Shown: positions 23,257-29,822 of the stretch, one piece after another
Layout: each line of letters starts with the position of its first letter
How positions within the stretch are numbered: the stretch's first letter is position 1
IMG/VR virus record: IMGVR_UViG_3300019776_000690
Location: 1 to 32,716 of that record
Length of the DNA stretch: 32,716 bases
Origin: a virus
Reading direction: 5' to 3' (one strand)
Notes under the pieces: generated by a model
Told to the model about the DNA's origin: nothing
Database searches by the model: none
The model's input: only the letters and a program-made list of their open reading frames with translations
Position numbers and translations under genes: made by a program

Positions 23257-24102
23257 ATGGAAGCATTGGGGCAGTTGCAATCGGGGCTGAAGTATCTGGC
23301 CACGGCCGGCGAGACGGGGCGGCGCAGCCTCGACGGCATGATAGGCCCGGTGAATGGCGCGATCGGGGAAATCACCGGCGCCGCGTCCGAGTTGGAGGGC
23401 GTGCCCTTCGTCGGTCCGGCGATCGGCGCCAAGTTGCAGCGCGTCATGCGCGGGGTCAATGCGGCGCAGGCGCAAGTCGGGCGGGTGGCGGCCATGTACG
23501 GCACGGCCACCCGCGCGGTCGCGCAGATCGACGAGCGCCTGGGCGTGCTGAAGGAGCAGGCCGGCAGGGCTGCCACGGCGATCAACAAGATTGCCGGCAA
23601 GGCCAGCCCGGCATTGGCCAACATCGTGCCCACCGGAGCCTTTGCCACGGATCAGACGCCGGCGCCGGAGGCGGTGAAGCCGTTCCCGCACCTGCTGATC
23701 ATCCAGCCACAAGACCCGAAGGCGCCGCAGTACACCTTCAACCTGGACACGGCCGCTTTCGATGAGCTGCGCCGTTCGACCGAATTCCGTTGGGCCTCGC
23801 AAGAGCGTCTATCGCGGCGGCCGGCACAGCAGGCGGTGGGCATCGGCGACGAGAAAATCACCCTCAAGGGCGCGATCTTTCCAGGCTTCAAGGGCGGACT
23901 TAAGCAGCTCGATACCCTGCGCACCCTCGGCGGCCAACTTCAGCCGCTGACCTTGACCACGGGCTATGGCGACGTGTTGGGGACGTGGTGCCTGAAGAGC
24001 GTGGACGAAGAACAGAGCGCGCTGATGGCTGGCGGCATCCCGCGCAAGCAGGCCTTTACCTTGGAGTTTGTGCGCTATGGCGATGACATGCAGAACGTCT
24101 GA
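23257..24102 (+). CDS. U: Tail protein U with extra N-terminal domain
   Basis: The 281-residue product follows a strong SD (AGGGGGAGA). Residues about 140-281 are the P2 gpU domain: FPHLLIIQPQDPKAPQYTFN, FPGFKGGLKQLDTLRTLGGQ, TTGYGDVLGTWCLKSVDEEQ and KQAFTLEFVRYGDD. P2 gpU is only about 159 residues. The first 135 residues are an added Ala/Gly-rich helical region with alternating amphipathic helices. gpU takes part in tail completion. The 3' end overlaps the X gene. Confidence 0.85.
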   Translation: MEALGQLQSGLKYLATAGETGRRSLDGMIGPVNGAIGEITGAASELEGVPFVGPAIGAKLQRVMRGVNAAQAQVGRVAAMYGTATRAVAQIDERLGVLKEQAGRAATAINKIAGKASPALANIVPTGAFATDQTPAPEAVKPFPHLLIIQPQDPKAPQYTFNLDTAAFDELRRSTEFRWASQERLSRRPAQQAVGIGDEKITLKGAIFPGFKGGLKQLDTLRTLGGQLQPLTLTTGYGDVLGTWCLKSVDEEQSALMAGGIPRKQAFTLEFVRYGDDMQNV

Positions 24103-24283
24103 CGGGGATCTGCTGGACGTGATCTGTCACAACTACTACGGCCAGCTCGCCGGGGCCGTCGAAGCGGTGCTGGATGCCAATCAAGGGCTGGCCGATGAGG
24201 ATCAGCCCTACCGCGCCGGCGTGGTGATCGTGCTGCCGGATCTGGTCAGTCCCGTGGCCGAAGAGGTCACGCTGTGGGATTGA
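24083..24283 (+). CDS. X: Tail protein X (LysM-like)
   Basis: The 66-residue product with start at 24083 aligns in length with P2 gpX: the residues up to GD, then LLDVICHNYYGQLAGAVEAVLDANQGL and RAGVVIVLPDL. This is the gpX/LysM-like fold. Alternative in-frame starts are ATG 24077 and TTG 24068, nearer the GGAG at 24063-24066. X is needed for tail assembly, and the gene is coupled by overlap to U. Confidence 0.85.
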   Translation: MTCRTSDGDLLDVICHNYYGQLAGAVEAVLDANQGLADEDQPYRAGVVIVLPDLVSPVAEEVTLWD

Positions 24284-24341
24284 GTCCGTCCGGAGGCGCC
24301 GCCGGCGTCATTTTGCGTTACGCGTAACGCGCCACTTATCC

Positions 24342-24367
24342 AGCCCGCCTTGTGCGGGCTTTCTTTT
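24342..24367 (+). terminator. Hairpin with T-tract before D
   Basis: AGCCCGC (24342-24348) and GCGGGCT (24354-24360) form a 7-bp perfect stem with loop CTTGT, then TTCTTTT. A copy of the palindrome GTTACGCGTAAC lies just upstream at 24317-24328, as it does near the pair of hairpins at 18491-18573. Confidence 0.7.
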
Positions 24368-24378
24368 GGGCAAAACTC

Positions 24379-25425
24379 ATGACCCCCCGATTTCGCATTG
24401 TGGCCGATGGCAACGACATCACGGCGCTGTTGAACGACCGGCTGATTCAGTTGAGTGTCACCGACAAGACCGGGATGGAATCCGATGAATTCGAGCTGCG
24501 CATTGATGACCGCGACGGGCTGGTGACGTTGCCCCGCAAGGGTGTGGGGATCGAGGTCTATCTAGGCTATCTGGAGACGAAGCTGGCCCGGCTGGGCCGC
24601 TACGTGGTCGACGAAGTCACGGTGTCCGGCCCGCCGGATACCATCGTGATCAAGGGCAAGGCCAGTGACATGCGCGGCAGCGGCAAGACCATCCGCAGCG
24701 GGAGCTGGGAAAACGTGCCGCTGTCGAAGATCGTGGCGGACGTGGCGGCGCGCAACGGCTGGACGCCGGTGTGTCCGGTCAGTACCAAGGTTGAGCGGGC
24801 CGACCAGCTCAACGAATCCGATTTCAACTTCATCACGCGCCTGGCCAAGCAGTACGACTGCACGGCCAAGGTCGCTGACGGCAAGCTGCTGGTGATGCCG
24901 CGTCAGGGCGGGCAGAGCGCAAGCGGCAAGGCCTTCGCGCCGATCGTGATCACGCGCCGCGACGTCAGTCGCTGGCAGTTCCACCTCGGCGATCGCGATT
25001 CGCACAAGGCTGTCGGCGCCAAGCATCAGGACAAGAAGACCGGGACGCTGGCTGTGGTGTCACTGGAGAACGACGACGCCCCGGACGGCCTGCCGGCAGT
25101 GCACACCGATCGGCACATTCACCCCAACAAGAAGGCCGCCGAGGCCGCCGCCAAGGCGCGCTTGGCCGCGTTCAACCGTTCGACCGCCGGCGTGCGCCTG
25201 GAAATGGAAGGACGCACGGACCTGTTTGCCGAACGGACGATCATCGCCCAGGGCTTCAAGGTCGGACTCGACGGCGAGTATCTGGCCGAGTCGGTGGAGC
25301 AGACCTACACCCAAGCCGGCTGGTCGACCACCGTCGAGTGTAACGGCGGCAAGAACGGCAAGGCCAAGGCCAAAGGCAAGAAGAAAAAGGAGGTCAAGCC
25401 GGTCAAGGTCGTCAGCCTCAAATAG
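24379..25425 (+). CDS. D: Tail protein D (late control gene D family)
   Basis: The 348-residue product starts MTPRFRIVADGNDITALLND. Further family marks are LIQLSVTDKTGMESDEFELR, DDRDGLVTLPRKGVGIEVYL, NESDFNFITRLAKQYDCTAK and VEQTYTQAGWSTTVEC. gpD (T4 gp27-like) forms the baseplate hub that receives the gpV spike. The last 30 residues are extremely Lys-rich (GKAKAKGKKKKEVKPVK), a common tail in this family. Its SD is weak (TTGGG), so translation may depend on the hairpin-proximal context. Confidence 0.93.
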   Translation: MTPRFRIVADGNDITALLNDRLIQLSVTDKTGMESDEFELRIDDRDGLVTLPRKGVGIEVYLGYLETKLARLGRYVVDEVTVSGPPDTIVIKGKASDMRGSGKTIRSGSWENVPLSKIVADVAARNGWTPVCPVSTKVERADQLNESDFNFITRLAKQYDCTAKVADGKLLVMPRQGGQSASGKAFAPIVITRRDVSRWQFHLGDRDSHKAVGAKHQDKKTGTLAVVSLENDDAPDGLPAVHTDRHIHPNKKAAEAAAKARLAAFNRSTAGVRLEMEGRTDLFAERTIIAQGFKVGLDGEYLAESVEQTYTQAGWSTTVECNGGKNGKAKAKGKKKKEVKPVKVVSLK

Positions 25426-25440
25426 CGCCTCGGCGCCCAA

Positions 25441-25464
25441 CCCGCCGCCCTGAGCGGTTTTTTT
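25441..25464 (+). terminator. Hairpin with T-tract after D
   Basis: CCGC (25445-25448) and GCGG (25454-25457) enclose CCTGA and are followed by seven T, then ACGTCTGGAG, which supplies the endolysin SD. The stem is short. It lies between tail and lysis modules. Confidence 0.55.
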
Positions 25465-25480
25465 ACGTCTGGAGTTTGCT

Positions 25481-26140
25481 ATGCCCATCACTCAGCAGCA
25501 GTTGCTGCAAATCCTCCCCAACGCCCGCCCTGTCGCGGGCGTTTTTGTGTCTGCCCTCAATCAGGCCATGGCGCGCTTTGACATCACGTCGCCGGTGCGT
25601 CAGGCGGCCTTTATCGCCCAGCTCGGGCACGAGTCCGCGCACCTGACCAAGTTGTCGGAAAGCCTCTACTACAAAGACCCCGAGCGCGTCGCGCAGCTCT
25701 TCAAGTATGGCTTTGACCTGAACCAGAACGGCCGGGTAGAGCCGGCCGAGGTCGAGTTTGCCAAGGGGTATTTGCGCAACTCGGAAAAGCTGGCCAACCG
25801 TGTCTATGGCGGTCGTTACGGTAACGGCCCCGAGGCGTCCGGCGACGGTTACCGCTACCGCGCCCGGGGCGTGATCGGCATCACCTTTCGTGACAACTAC
25901 CGCCTGTGCGGCCAAGCGCTGGGCGTGCCGTTGCTCGACAAGCCCGAGCTGCTGGAGCAGCCGGAGTATGCCGCGCTGTCGGCGGCCTGGTACTGGTGGG
26001 ATCGCGGCTTGAACGAACTGGCCGACGCCGGTCTGTTCGACCGCATCAGTCGCGTTATCAACGGCGGCGACAACGGCCGCGAAGATCGGCGCGAGCTGTG
26101 GGCCAAGGCCAAGGCGGTGCTATGTCAGTCCTCGATCTGA
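25481..26140 (+). CDS. Endolysin, glycoside hydrolase family 19
   Basis: The 219-residue product begins MPITQQQLLQILPNARPVAG. Catalytic Glu51 lies in FIAQLGHESAHLTKLSESLYY, typical of GH19 phage lysozymes, which cut peptidoglycan glycan strands. The conserved GRG-type substrate loop reads YRARGVIGITFRDNY, slightly altered from the usual GRGLIQLTG. WYWWDRGLNELADAG and ISRVINGGDNGREDRR complete the domain. Residues 79-90, DLNQNGRVEPAE, match an EF-hand-like calcium loop. There is no signal peptide, so export needs the holin. CTGGAG precedes the ATG. Confidence 0.9.
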   Translation: MPITQQQLLQILPNARPVAGVFVSALNQAMARFDITSPVRQAAFIAQLGHESAHLTKLSESLYYKDPERVAQLFKYGFDLNQNGRVEPAEVEFAKGYLRNSEKLANRVYGGRYGNGPEASGDGYRYRARGVIGITFRDNYRLCGQALGVPLLDKPELLEQPEYAALSAAWYWWDRGLNELADAGLFDRISRVINGGDNGREDRRELWAKAKAVLCQSSI

Positions 26141-26655
26141 TTCCGGCGCTGGTGCGCCCTTGGGCGGTCGCCCTGGTACTGCTGTCGATCACCGGCGTCG
26201 GCGCTGCCGGCAGTTGGGTGATTCAGGATTGGCGTTACGGCAAACAACTGGCTGAACAGTCCGGCCTGCATAAGGACGATCTGACCGCAATAAGCAACGC
26301 GGCTGCCGCCCAGATGCGCGCCGATCAAGGCAGACGCCTCGCGCTCGAGCAGCGCCTGGCAATCAGCGACCAAGCCCACCACGAGGTTTTGACCAATGCT
26401 CAAAAAGACCAGGCTCGCCTGCGCGATCGCCTTGCCACTTCTGATCTGCGGCTGTCAGTCCTCCTTGCCGAGGATCCAGCCGGTGGCTGTTCAGTGTCAG
26501 CCGGTACCGAAGCCGGCGGCGTGGTTCATGGAGGAGCGCGCGCCCGACTTGACCCGGCGCATGCTCAACGAATTATCGGCATCACCGACGATGGTGACCA
26601 AGGACTGATTGCATTGGCGGCGTGCCAGGCCTTCGTGAGAGAGGCGAGCCGATAG
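26122..26655 (+). CDS. Rz: Inner-membrane spanin Rz
   Basis: The 177-residue product overlaps the endolysin gene by 19 bp. An N-terminal anchor (about 12-35, WAVALVLLSITGVGAAGSW) is followed by a charged helical periplasmic part with coiled-coil character (GRRLALEQRLAISDQAHHEV, NAQKDQARLRDRLATSDLRL) and a C-terminal globular tail. Rz pairs with the outer-membrane lipoprotein Rz1 to fuse the membranes in the last step of lysis. The Rz1 frame is nested inside this gene, the classic lambda layout. Confidence 0.88.
   Translation: MSVLDLIPALVRPWAVALVLLSITGVGAAGSWVIQDWRYGKQLAEQSGLHKDDLTAISNAAAAQMRADQGRRLALEQRLAISDQAHHEVLTNAQKDQARLRDRLATSDLRLSVLLAEDPAGGCSVSAGTEAGGVVHGGARARLDPAHAQRIIGITDDGDQGLIALAACQAFVREASR
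26396..26608 (+). CDS. Rz1: Outer-membrane spanin lipoprotein Rz1 (nested in Rz)
   Basis: This 70-residue product lies in another frame wholly inside Rz. It begins MLKKTRLACAIALPLLICGC, a lipoprotein signal with the lipid-bearing Cys probably at residue 20 (LICGC). A Pro-rich mature part follows (SSLPRIQPVAVQCQPVPKPA), as in lambda Rz1. GAGG at 26382-26385 gives a plausible ribosome site. The nesting, lipobox and Pro content together make the call. Confidence 0.85.
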   Translation: MLKKTRLACAIALPLLICGCQSSLPRIQPVAVQCQPVPKPAAWFMEERAPDLTRRMLNELSASPTMVTKD

Positions 26656-26845
26656 GGTATTTATAGGTTCGGCCTGGCTGCTACTGAAGAGCGTTGCTGA
26701 TCGAGCGATATAGCAAATTGTGTGCAGGAGAGAGTGTTGTGCAATACATCGTATGCAATTAGTTTGTGCGGCCACGCCTGAGCTAATGGAATATCCATTG
26801 ACCCGCGTAGCCCGCTTTGCAGGCTTATATGCTCTCATAAGACTT
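26656..26845. other. Non-coding interval after lysis genes
   Basis: No convincing gene, terminator or RNA is seen. Base composition shifts here from GC-rich late-operon DNA to AT-rich cargo DNA. The lysis operon and the minus-strand gene at 26846 converge here, yet no strong hairpin with a T-run is visible. Confidence 0.4.
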
Positions 26846-27218
26846 TTATTCTGTTGGCCTGATTAAGCCTAGCGAGATGAAAATTTCGCTTAATGCACTT
26901 ACTGTTTTAAGCGTTGATGAGTCCATGCCGCTACAGCTTGTGTGCCAATCTGCAGCGTCGATGGAGGCGAGGTTGATTACATCTAGGTCATCACGGAAAT
27001 TGCTACTTTTGGGTAGGAGATGTGTGAATGTCATTTCATCTGTAGTTTGATCAAGCTCTTCTATGCTGTGAATGTGGAACTTGGATATACCATCCTTGTT
27101 TTTTTTTCTCGTACATAAATCCATCATTACGCAATGGTTTGAACTCATAGGCGATTCCAAGCTTGTCTAATCTGTCTGATAATCCCATCCAGTGGCTGAT
27201 TTTCATGCGGTAAGTCAT
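26846..27218 (-). pseudogene. AT-rich cargo gene interrupted by frameshift at an A9 run
   Basis: On the minus strand an ATG at 27218 with a good SD (AAGGA, eight bases ahead) opens a frame MTYRMKISHWMGLSDRLDKL. It stays open through a run of nine A (27107-27099) and stops after 55 codons. Removing one A continues it into a frame of KKNKDGISKFHIHSIEELDQ and on to LIRPTE at 26849, a coherent 123-residue protein. The second half alone lacks a sensible start. So this is either a recent frameshift, a sequencing slip, or a gene that relies on slippage at the A-run. No family is recognised; the product would be soluble, mixed alpha/beta and acidic. Confidence 0.6.
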
Positions 27219-27284
27219 ATACACATCCTTATGTTGTTTTAAAAAGATATTTCATTAAATCCTTTTGCGTGAACTTTATTGTAG

Positions 27285-27974
27285 TCAAGATCCTGAGGTC
27301 AGGGGTTGGATAAATTCCTCCCCCTGATTCCTGACATTACCTACAGCCTGATTCACCCTGAACCGCCCAAACACATCAGCAGATTCGCCCTGATGCAGCA
27401 CCATCTGTTCGGCACGTTCCTTGGGCGTGGACAGGTCCAGCCATTCCCGCGCCAACTCCGGCGCGAGCACCACCGGACGCCGGTCGTGGATGTCGACCAT
27501 GCCACCGGCACTGTCGGCGGTGATGATAACGAAGCCGTCATGCTCCCCAGGGCCTTCATCGCTATCGGGAAATTGGCCGATGGAGGCACACAATATCGGT
27601 GAGCCGTCCCGGTGCCGGATCAAATAAGGCTGCTTCTTCGGTTCGCCTTCGTCTACCCACTCAAACTAGTTGTCGATGGGCGTGATTGCGCGGTGTGGCC
27701 AGATCGCCCGGAAGAATGGTCCGTGCGCGACTTTCTCAGCTCTGGCATTGATTGGCGCAGCTCGATCCTTCGCCCAGTGCGGGCGCCATCCCCTGCGCAC
27801 TCGGTCGGCGTGCAGGGTGTCGCCCTCGAGGTGGAGCAGGGCGACCTGAGTCGACGGCGCGACGTTGTAGCGCTCGAGCGGCAGATCGCCGACGGTGTTG
27901 GCCAAGGCATTCGGCATGCTCAGCGCTGCAACGAAGTCGTGGACACCCCGGTACTGTGAAAGTCTTCCGCGCAT
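27285..27974 (-). pseudogene. SOS response-associated peptidase (SRAP/YedK/HMCES), inactivated
   Basis: The minus-strand frame from ATG 27974 reads MRGRLSQYRGVHDFVAALSM, NVAPSTQVALL, AKDRAAPINARAEKVAHGPF and, beyond an amber codon at 27668-27666, FEWVDEGEPKKQPYLIRHRD and DIHDRRPVVLAPELAREWLD. This is a full-length SRAP protein (229 codons). SRAP enzymes use Cys2 to crosslink abasic sites in single-stranded DNA. Here Cys2 is Arg (CGC, one base from TGC), and the Trp of the WFEW active-site segment is TAG. Both lesions would abolish activity. The frame is otherwise unbroken, so decay is recent. The active-site Glu and His remain. Confidence 0.85.
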
Positions 27975-28396
27975 CGGTACCTCTCCGTCTGTCGAAATCC
28001 TCCACAAAAAAATTGACCGTAAGCTGAGTGCACAACTGACAGTGCATTCATTGACTCATGGAGGGCTGCGTCCTTGGCTTGTCGGTGTGTTCGTAACTAT
28101 CACCGTAGACCAAGACCAGCCATTCTTCATTTTTCGCTTTCAGTTCAGTTACCTAGCAACTAAGTGAATGTCATCTAAATTCGTCCCGTTGTTATTTTTA
28201 GCGATAAAAATCTTATTGTTAATAGCAAATAAAAGTTAGTGAGCTAGCCTTTTAAATTGCCGGCTTTAAATTTGACAGGAGGAGGGGTTCCATTCTTTAA
28301 TAATGGCGCGTATCCAAGGGTTGGATTCGCGTTACAGGGAGAAGTTCTTTTTCAGGACTTCATTGCATGCGGAAACAAGGAAATAAGGAAATTAAA
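27975..28396. other. Non-coding AT-rich interval
   Basis: Between the start of the SRAP pseudogene and the unknown gene at 28397 I see no supported gene. The DNA is AT-rich, with TTATTTTTAGCGATAAAAAT-like stretches near 28192-28212. A TTGACA promoter candidate for the next gene lies at 28272. A 27-codon open frame at 28304-28387 is not called because its SD-like sequence is too far away. Confidence 0.4.
28272..28301 (+). promoter_or_regulatory. Candidate sigma70 promoter for the 28397 gene
   Basis: A consensus -35 TTGACA (28272-28277) is followed after 18 bases by TTTAAT (28296-28301), or after 17 bases by CTTTAA. It points to an independent transcript of the cargo gene starting near 28308. 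The -10 match is only moderate. Confidence 0.4.
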
Positions 28397-28906
28397 ATGT
28401 CTGATTTGGCCAGCGAAAAAATCTCTAACCTAGAGCAAGACCCAGCTAAAGCCTTCACCATCTTCGAGCAGAGTGGTATCTCGATAGAATTGACTCTGCC
28501 CGGTGCTTTGTCGCTCAGCAAGGGTGGGAATAGCCTGTACGCAGCCACTGTAAAATTGAAAAATGATACGGAGTTTACAGTCACTTCGGCGGAGTTCAAA
28601 GTGACACTCAATAACGTGTACGATAATAATAGTAGGAATATGCAGCTCGCGACTGTGGGATTTAAGGGGCCCGGGGTTATGGACCAACCAAAACAGGAAA
28701 TGAGTTTCACTCTTGATGCAGCTGTTTTGGCTAATGGTTCGGGCAACTGTTCACCTAAAGTTACCGGATGCTCTAACGTTCAGTGGCTTGCCTCGATGAA
28801 CAACGGGCAGGGCACGGAAAACTTCACAACAAGCCTGACATCTGTCCAGCTTACGCTTATCTCCGACCCTGAAACGAAAAATGGGCCGACTTTAATTGTT
28901 CTCTAA
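28397..28906 (+). CDS. Unknown prophage cargo protein (169 aa)
   Basis: The start at 28397 has the SD AAGGAAATT at good spacing. The product begins MSDLASEKISNLEQDPAKAF and continues with alternating polar/hydrophobic strands (ISIELTLPGALSLSKGG, LYAATVKLKNDTEFTVTSAE, VQLTLISDPETKNGPTLIVL), suggesting a soluble beta-sandwich. Two Cys are close together (CSPKVTGC). It has no signal peptide or membrane segment and no recognised family. It is AT-richer than the late genes, stands alone near the prophage end and may have its own promoter, which are the usual traits of a cargo (moron) gene expressed in the lysogen. Confidence 0.65.
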   Translation: MSDLASEKISNLEQDPAKAFTIFEQSGISIELTLPGALSLSKGGNSLYAATVKLKNDTEFTVTSAEFKVTLNNVYDNNSRNMQLATVGFKGPGVMDQPKQEMSFTLDAAVLANGSGNCSPKVTGCSNVQWLASMNNGQGTENFTTSLTSVQLTLISDPETKNGPTLIVL

Positions 28907-29583
28907 CTGACCTACCACCGTGGGGTCCAGAAGTTCGGGCCTCGCGGTCGCCCTCCGACTCTAGGGGCTGGGATAAGACCTAGAGCTGAATCTTGAGTTT
29001 AGACAATCGTTTTTGATTGGGATTTCAGGTCAGCAAGCTTCTGCTGGAGGTAATCTGCTTCTCGTCTGTTCGATCCTGCTCTGGTGGTCCAGTCGCTTAT
29101 CTCCTTGCACTTGCCACCACTTTGACACCTCTCGTTGCCAGGTATCCCCTGAAATCTCTTTTAGCGGCCTCTCAGCATCTGCCAGCATTTTGGTCAGCCC
29201 GAAATGTCCTCTCGGGCCTTGCGTAGCTGCAGGTTGAGTTCCTGGATCTCGTTTTTAAGCAACGTTCAGTGCTGAATGCAAGTTTCGAGAGGCGTGCGGG
29301 TGCCGAGCCAATCGCCTGTGTCGTCGATGTGCACGGTACTGCCTCACATGCGTTTGCTGTTTGGATATACAGTGATCGAGGTTTCGAAGGTCTGTAATTT
29401 GAGGCGACGAATTGCAGAGGGTAGGGATTGTGTTCGGTCGGCAGGACGCCGGGAGGGTTGTGCGCAAAACCTCCGCTGTAAGCCACGGATTACCGTTTGC
29501 ATAAGCACAAAAAAAGGGATGTTTTGCCACCATGAATAGGGGATATATTTGTTTAATATCAATAGCTTAGGTTTGTACAGTCC
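28907..29583. other. Interval with decayed coding traces before the attachment site
   Basis: No intact gene is supported. On the minus strand between about 29260 and 29040, pieces in two frames read LKNEIQELNLQLRKARED and then LTKMLADAERPLKEISGDTW, which together resemble a coiled-coil protein broken by a frameshift. The open frames elsewhere here lack good ribosome sites and recognisable content. A short dyad CAATC-GTTTTT-GATTG is at 29004-29019. This looks like the wreckage of earlier genes at the prophage edge. Confidence 0.35.
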
Positions 29584-29633
29584 CCAGCATGGGGTGCTAG
29601 GGGTCGAGTGTTCGAATCACTCCGTCCCGACCA
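29584..29633 (+). other. Prophage attachment site: 3' half of tRNA-Pro(GGG)
   Basis: The sequence folds as the 3' half of a tRNA. The anticodon arm is CCAGC-ATGGGGT-GCTAG (29584-29600, anticodon GGG). The variable region follows, then the T-arm GAGTG-TTCGAAT-CACTC (29606-29622), acceptor strand CGTCCCG, A73 and CCA (29631-29633). No D-arm or 5' acceptor strand (CGGGACG) lies upstream, so it is not a whole tRNA. This is what remains at one prophage end when a phage integrates into the 3' part of a tRNA gene. The C-A mismatch at the second stem pair suggests that the shared core begins downstream of that base. Confidence 0.85.
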
Positions 29634-29641
29634 TATTATTC

Positions 29642-29678
29642 AAAGGGGTCGCGAGATTTTATCTCGCGACCCCTTTTT
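29642..29678 (+). terminator. Strong terminator of the tRNA-Pro transcript
   Basis: A perfect 16-bp stem (29642-29657 with 29661-29676) with a TTT loop ends in a run of five T. It begins nine bases after the CCA and is expected to be the native host terminator of the tRNA gene, showing that the DNA to the right is chromosome. Confidence 0.9.
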
Positions 29679-29822
29679 GTTTTTAAGTGTTTTTGCCCCT
29701 GTCCCGTCCTGAATCAGGTTAACACCTGTCTCAGGACTAGACATTGGCGCTGCCCTCGATCTGTTATGCGTGGAGTACATATGCGCTCCTTCTGGGTTTC
29801 CGGGCCAGAAGGGCTCGGGGGG

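Larger units (their letters stand above)
1..29633. mobile_element. Prophage (lambda-type head, P2-type contractile tail), left end outside window
   Basis: A continuous series of phage replication, integration, head, tail and lysis genes fills 1-26655, followed by AT-rich cargo. The right border is the duplicated 3' half of a tRNA-Pro gene ending with CCA at 29631-29633, after which genes typical of the chromosome begin. No matching att copy or lysogeny repressor is seen at the left, so the prophage continues upstream. The head module resembles lambda (Nu1, A, W, B, FII families) and the tail resembles P2 (V, W, J, I, FI, FII, E, T, U, X, D families). All structural genes look intact, so the element could be functional; this is inference. 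Confidence 0.93.

Noticed and set aside
23142-23765. Alternative frame spanning the end of the tape measure and gpU
   Set aside because: It is an Arg/Gly-rich shadow. The gpU motifs and the strong SD at 23243-23255 define the real gene.
27306-27602. Plus-strand open frame opposite the SRAP pseudogene
   Set aside because: It is a shadow of the SRAP frame, whose conserved motifs are read clearly on the minus strand.
28010-28060. Possible LexA box upstream of the SRAP pseudogene
   Set aside because: CTGTCAGTTGTGCACTCAG (minus strand) has CTG and CAG ends but wrong spacing and centre for the Pseudomonas CTGTATAT...CAG type operator.
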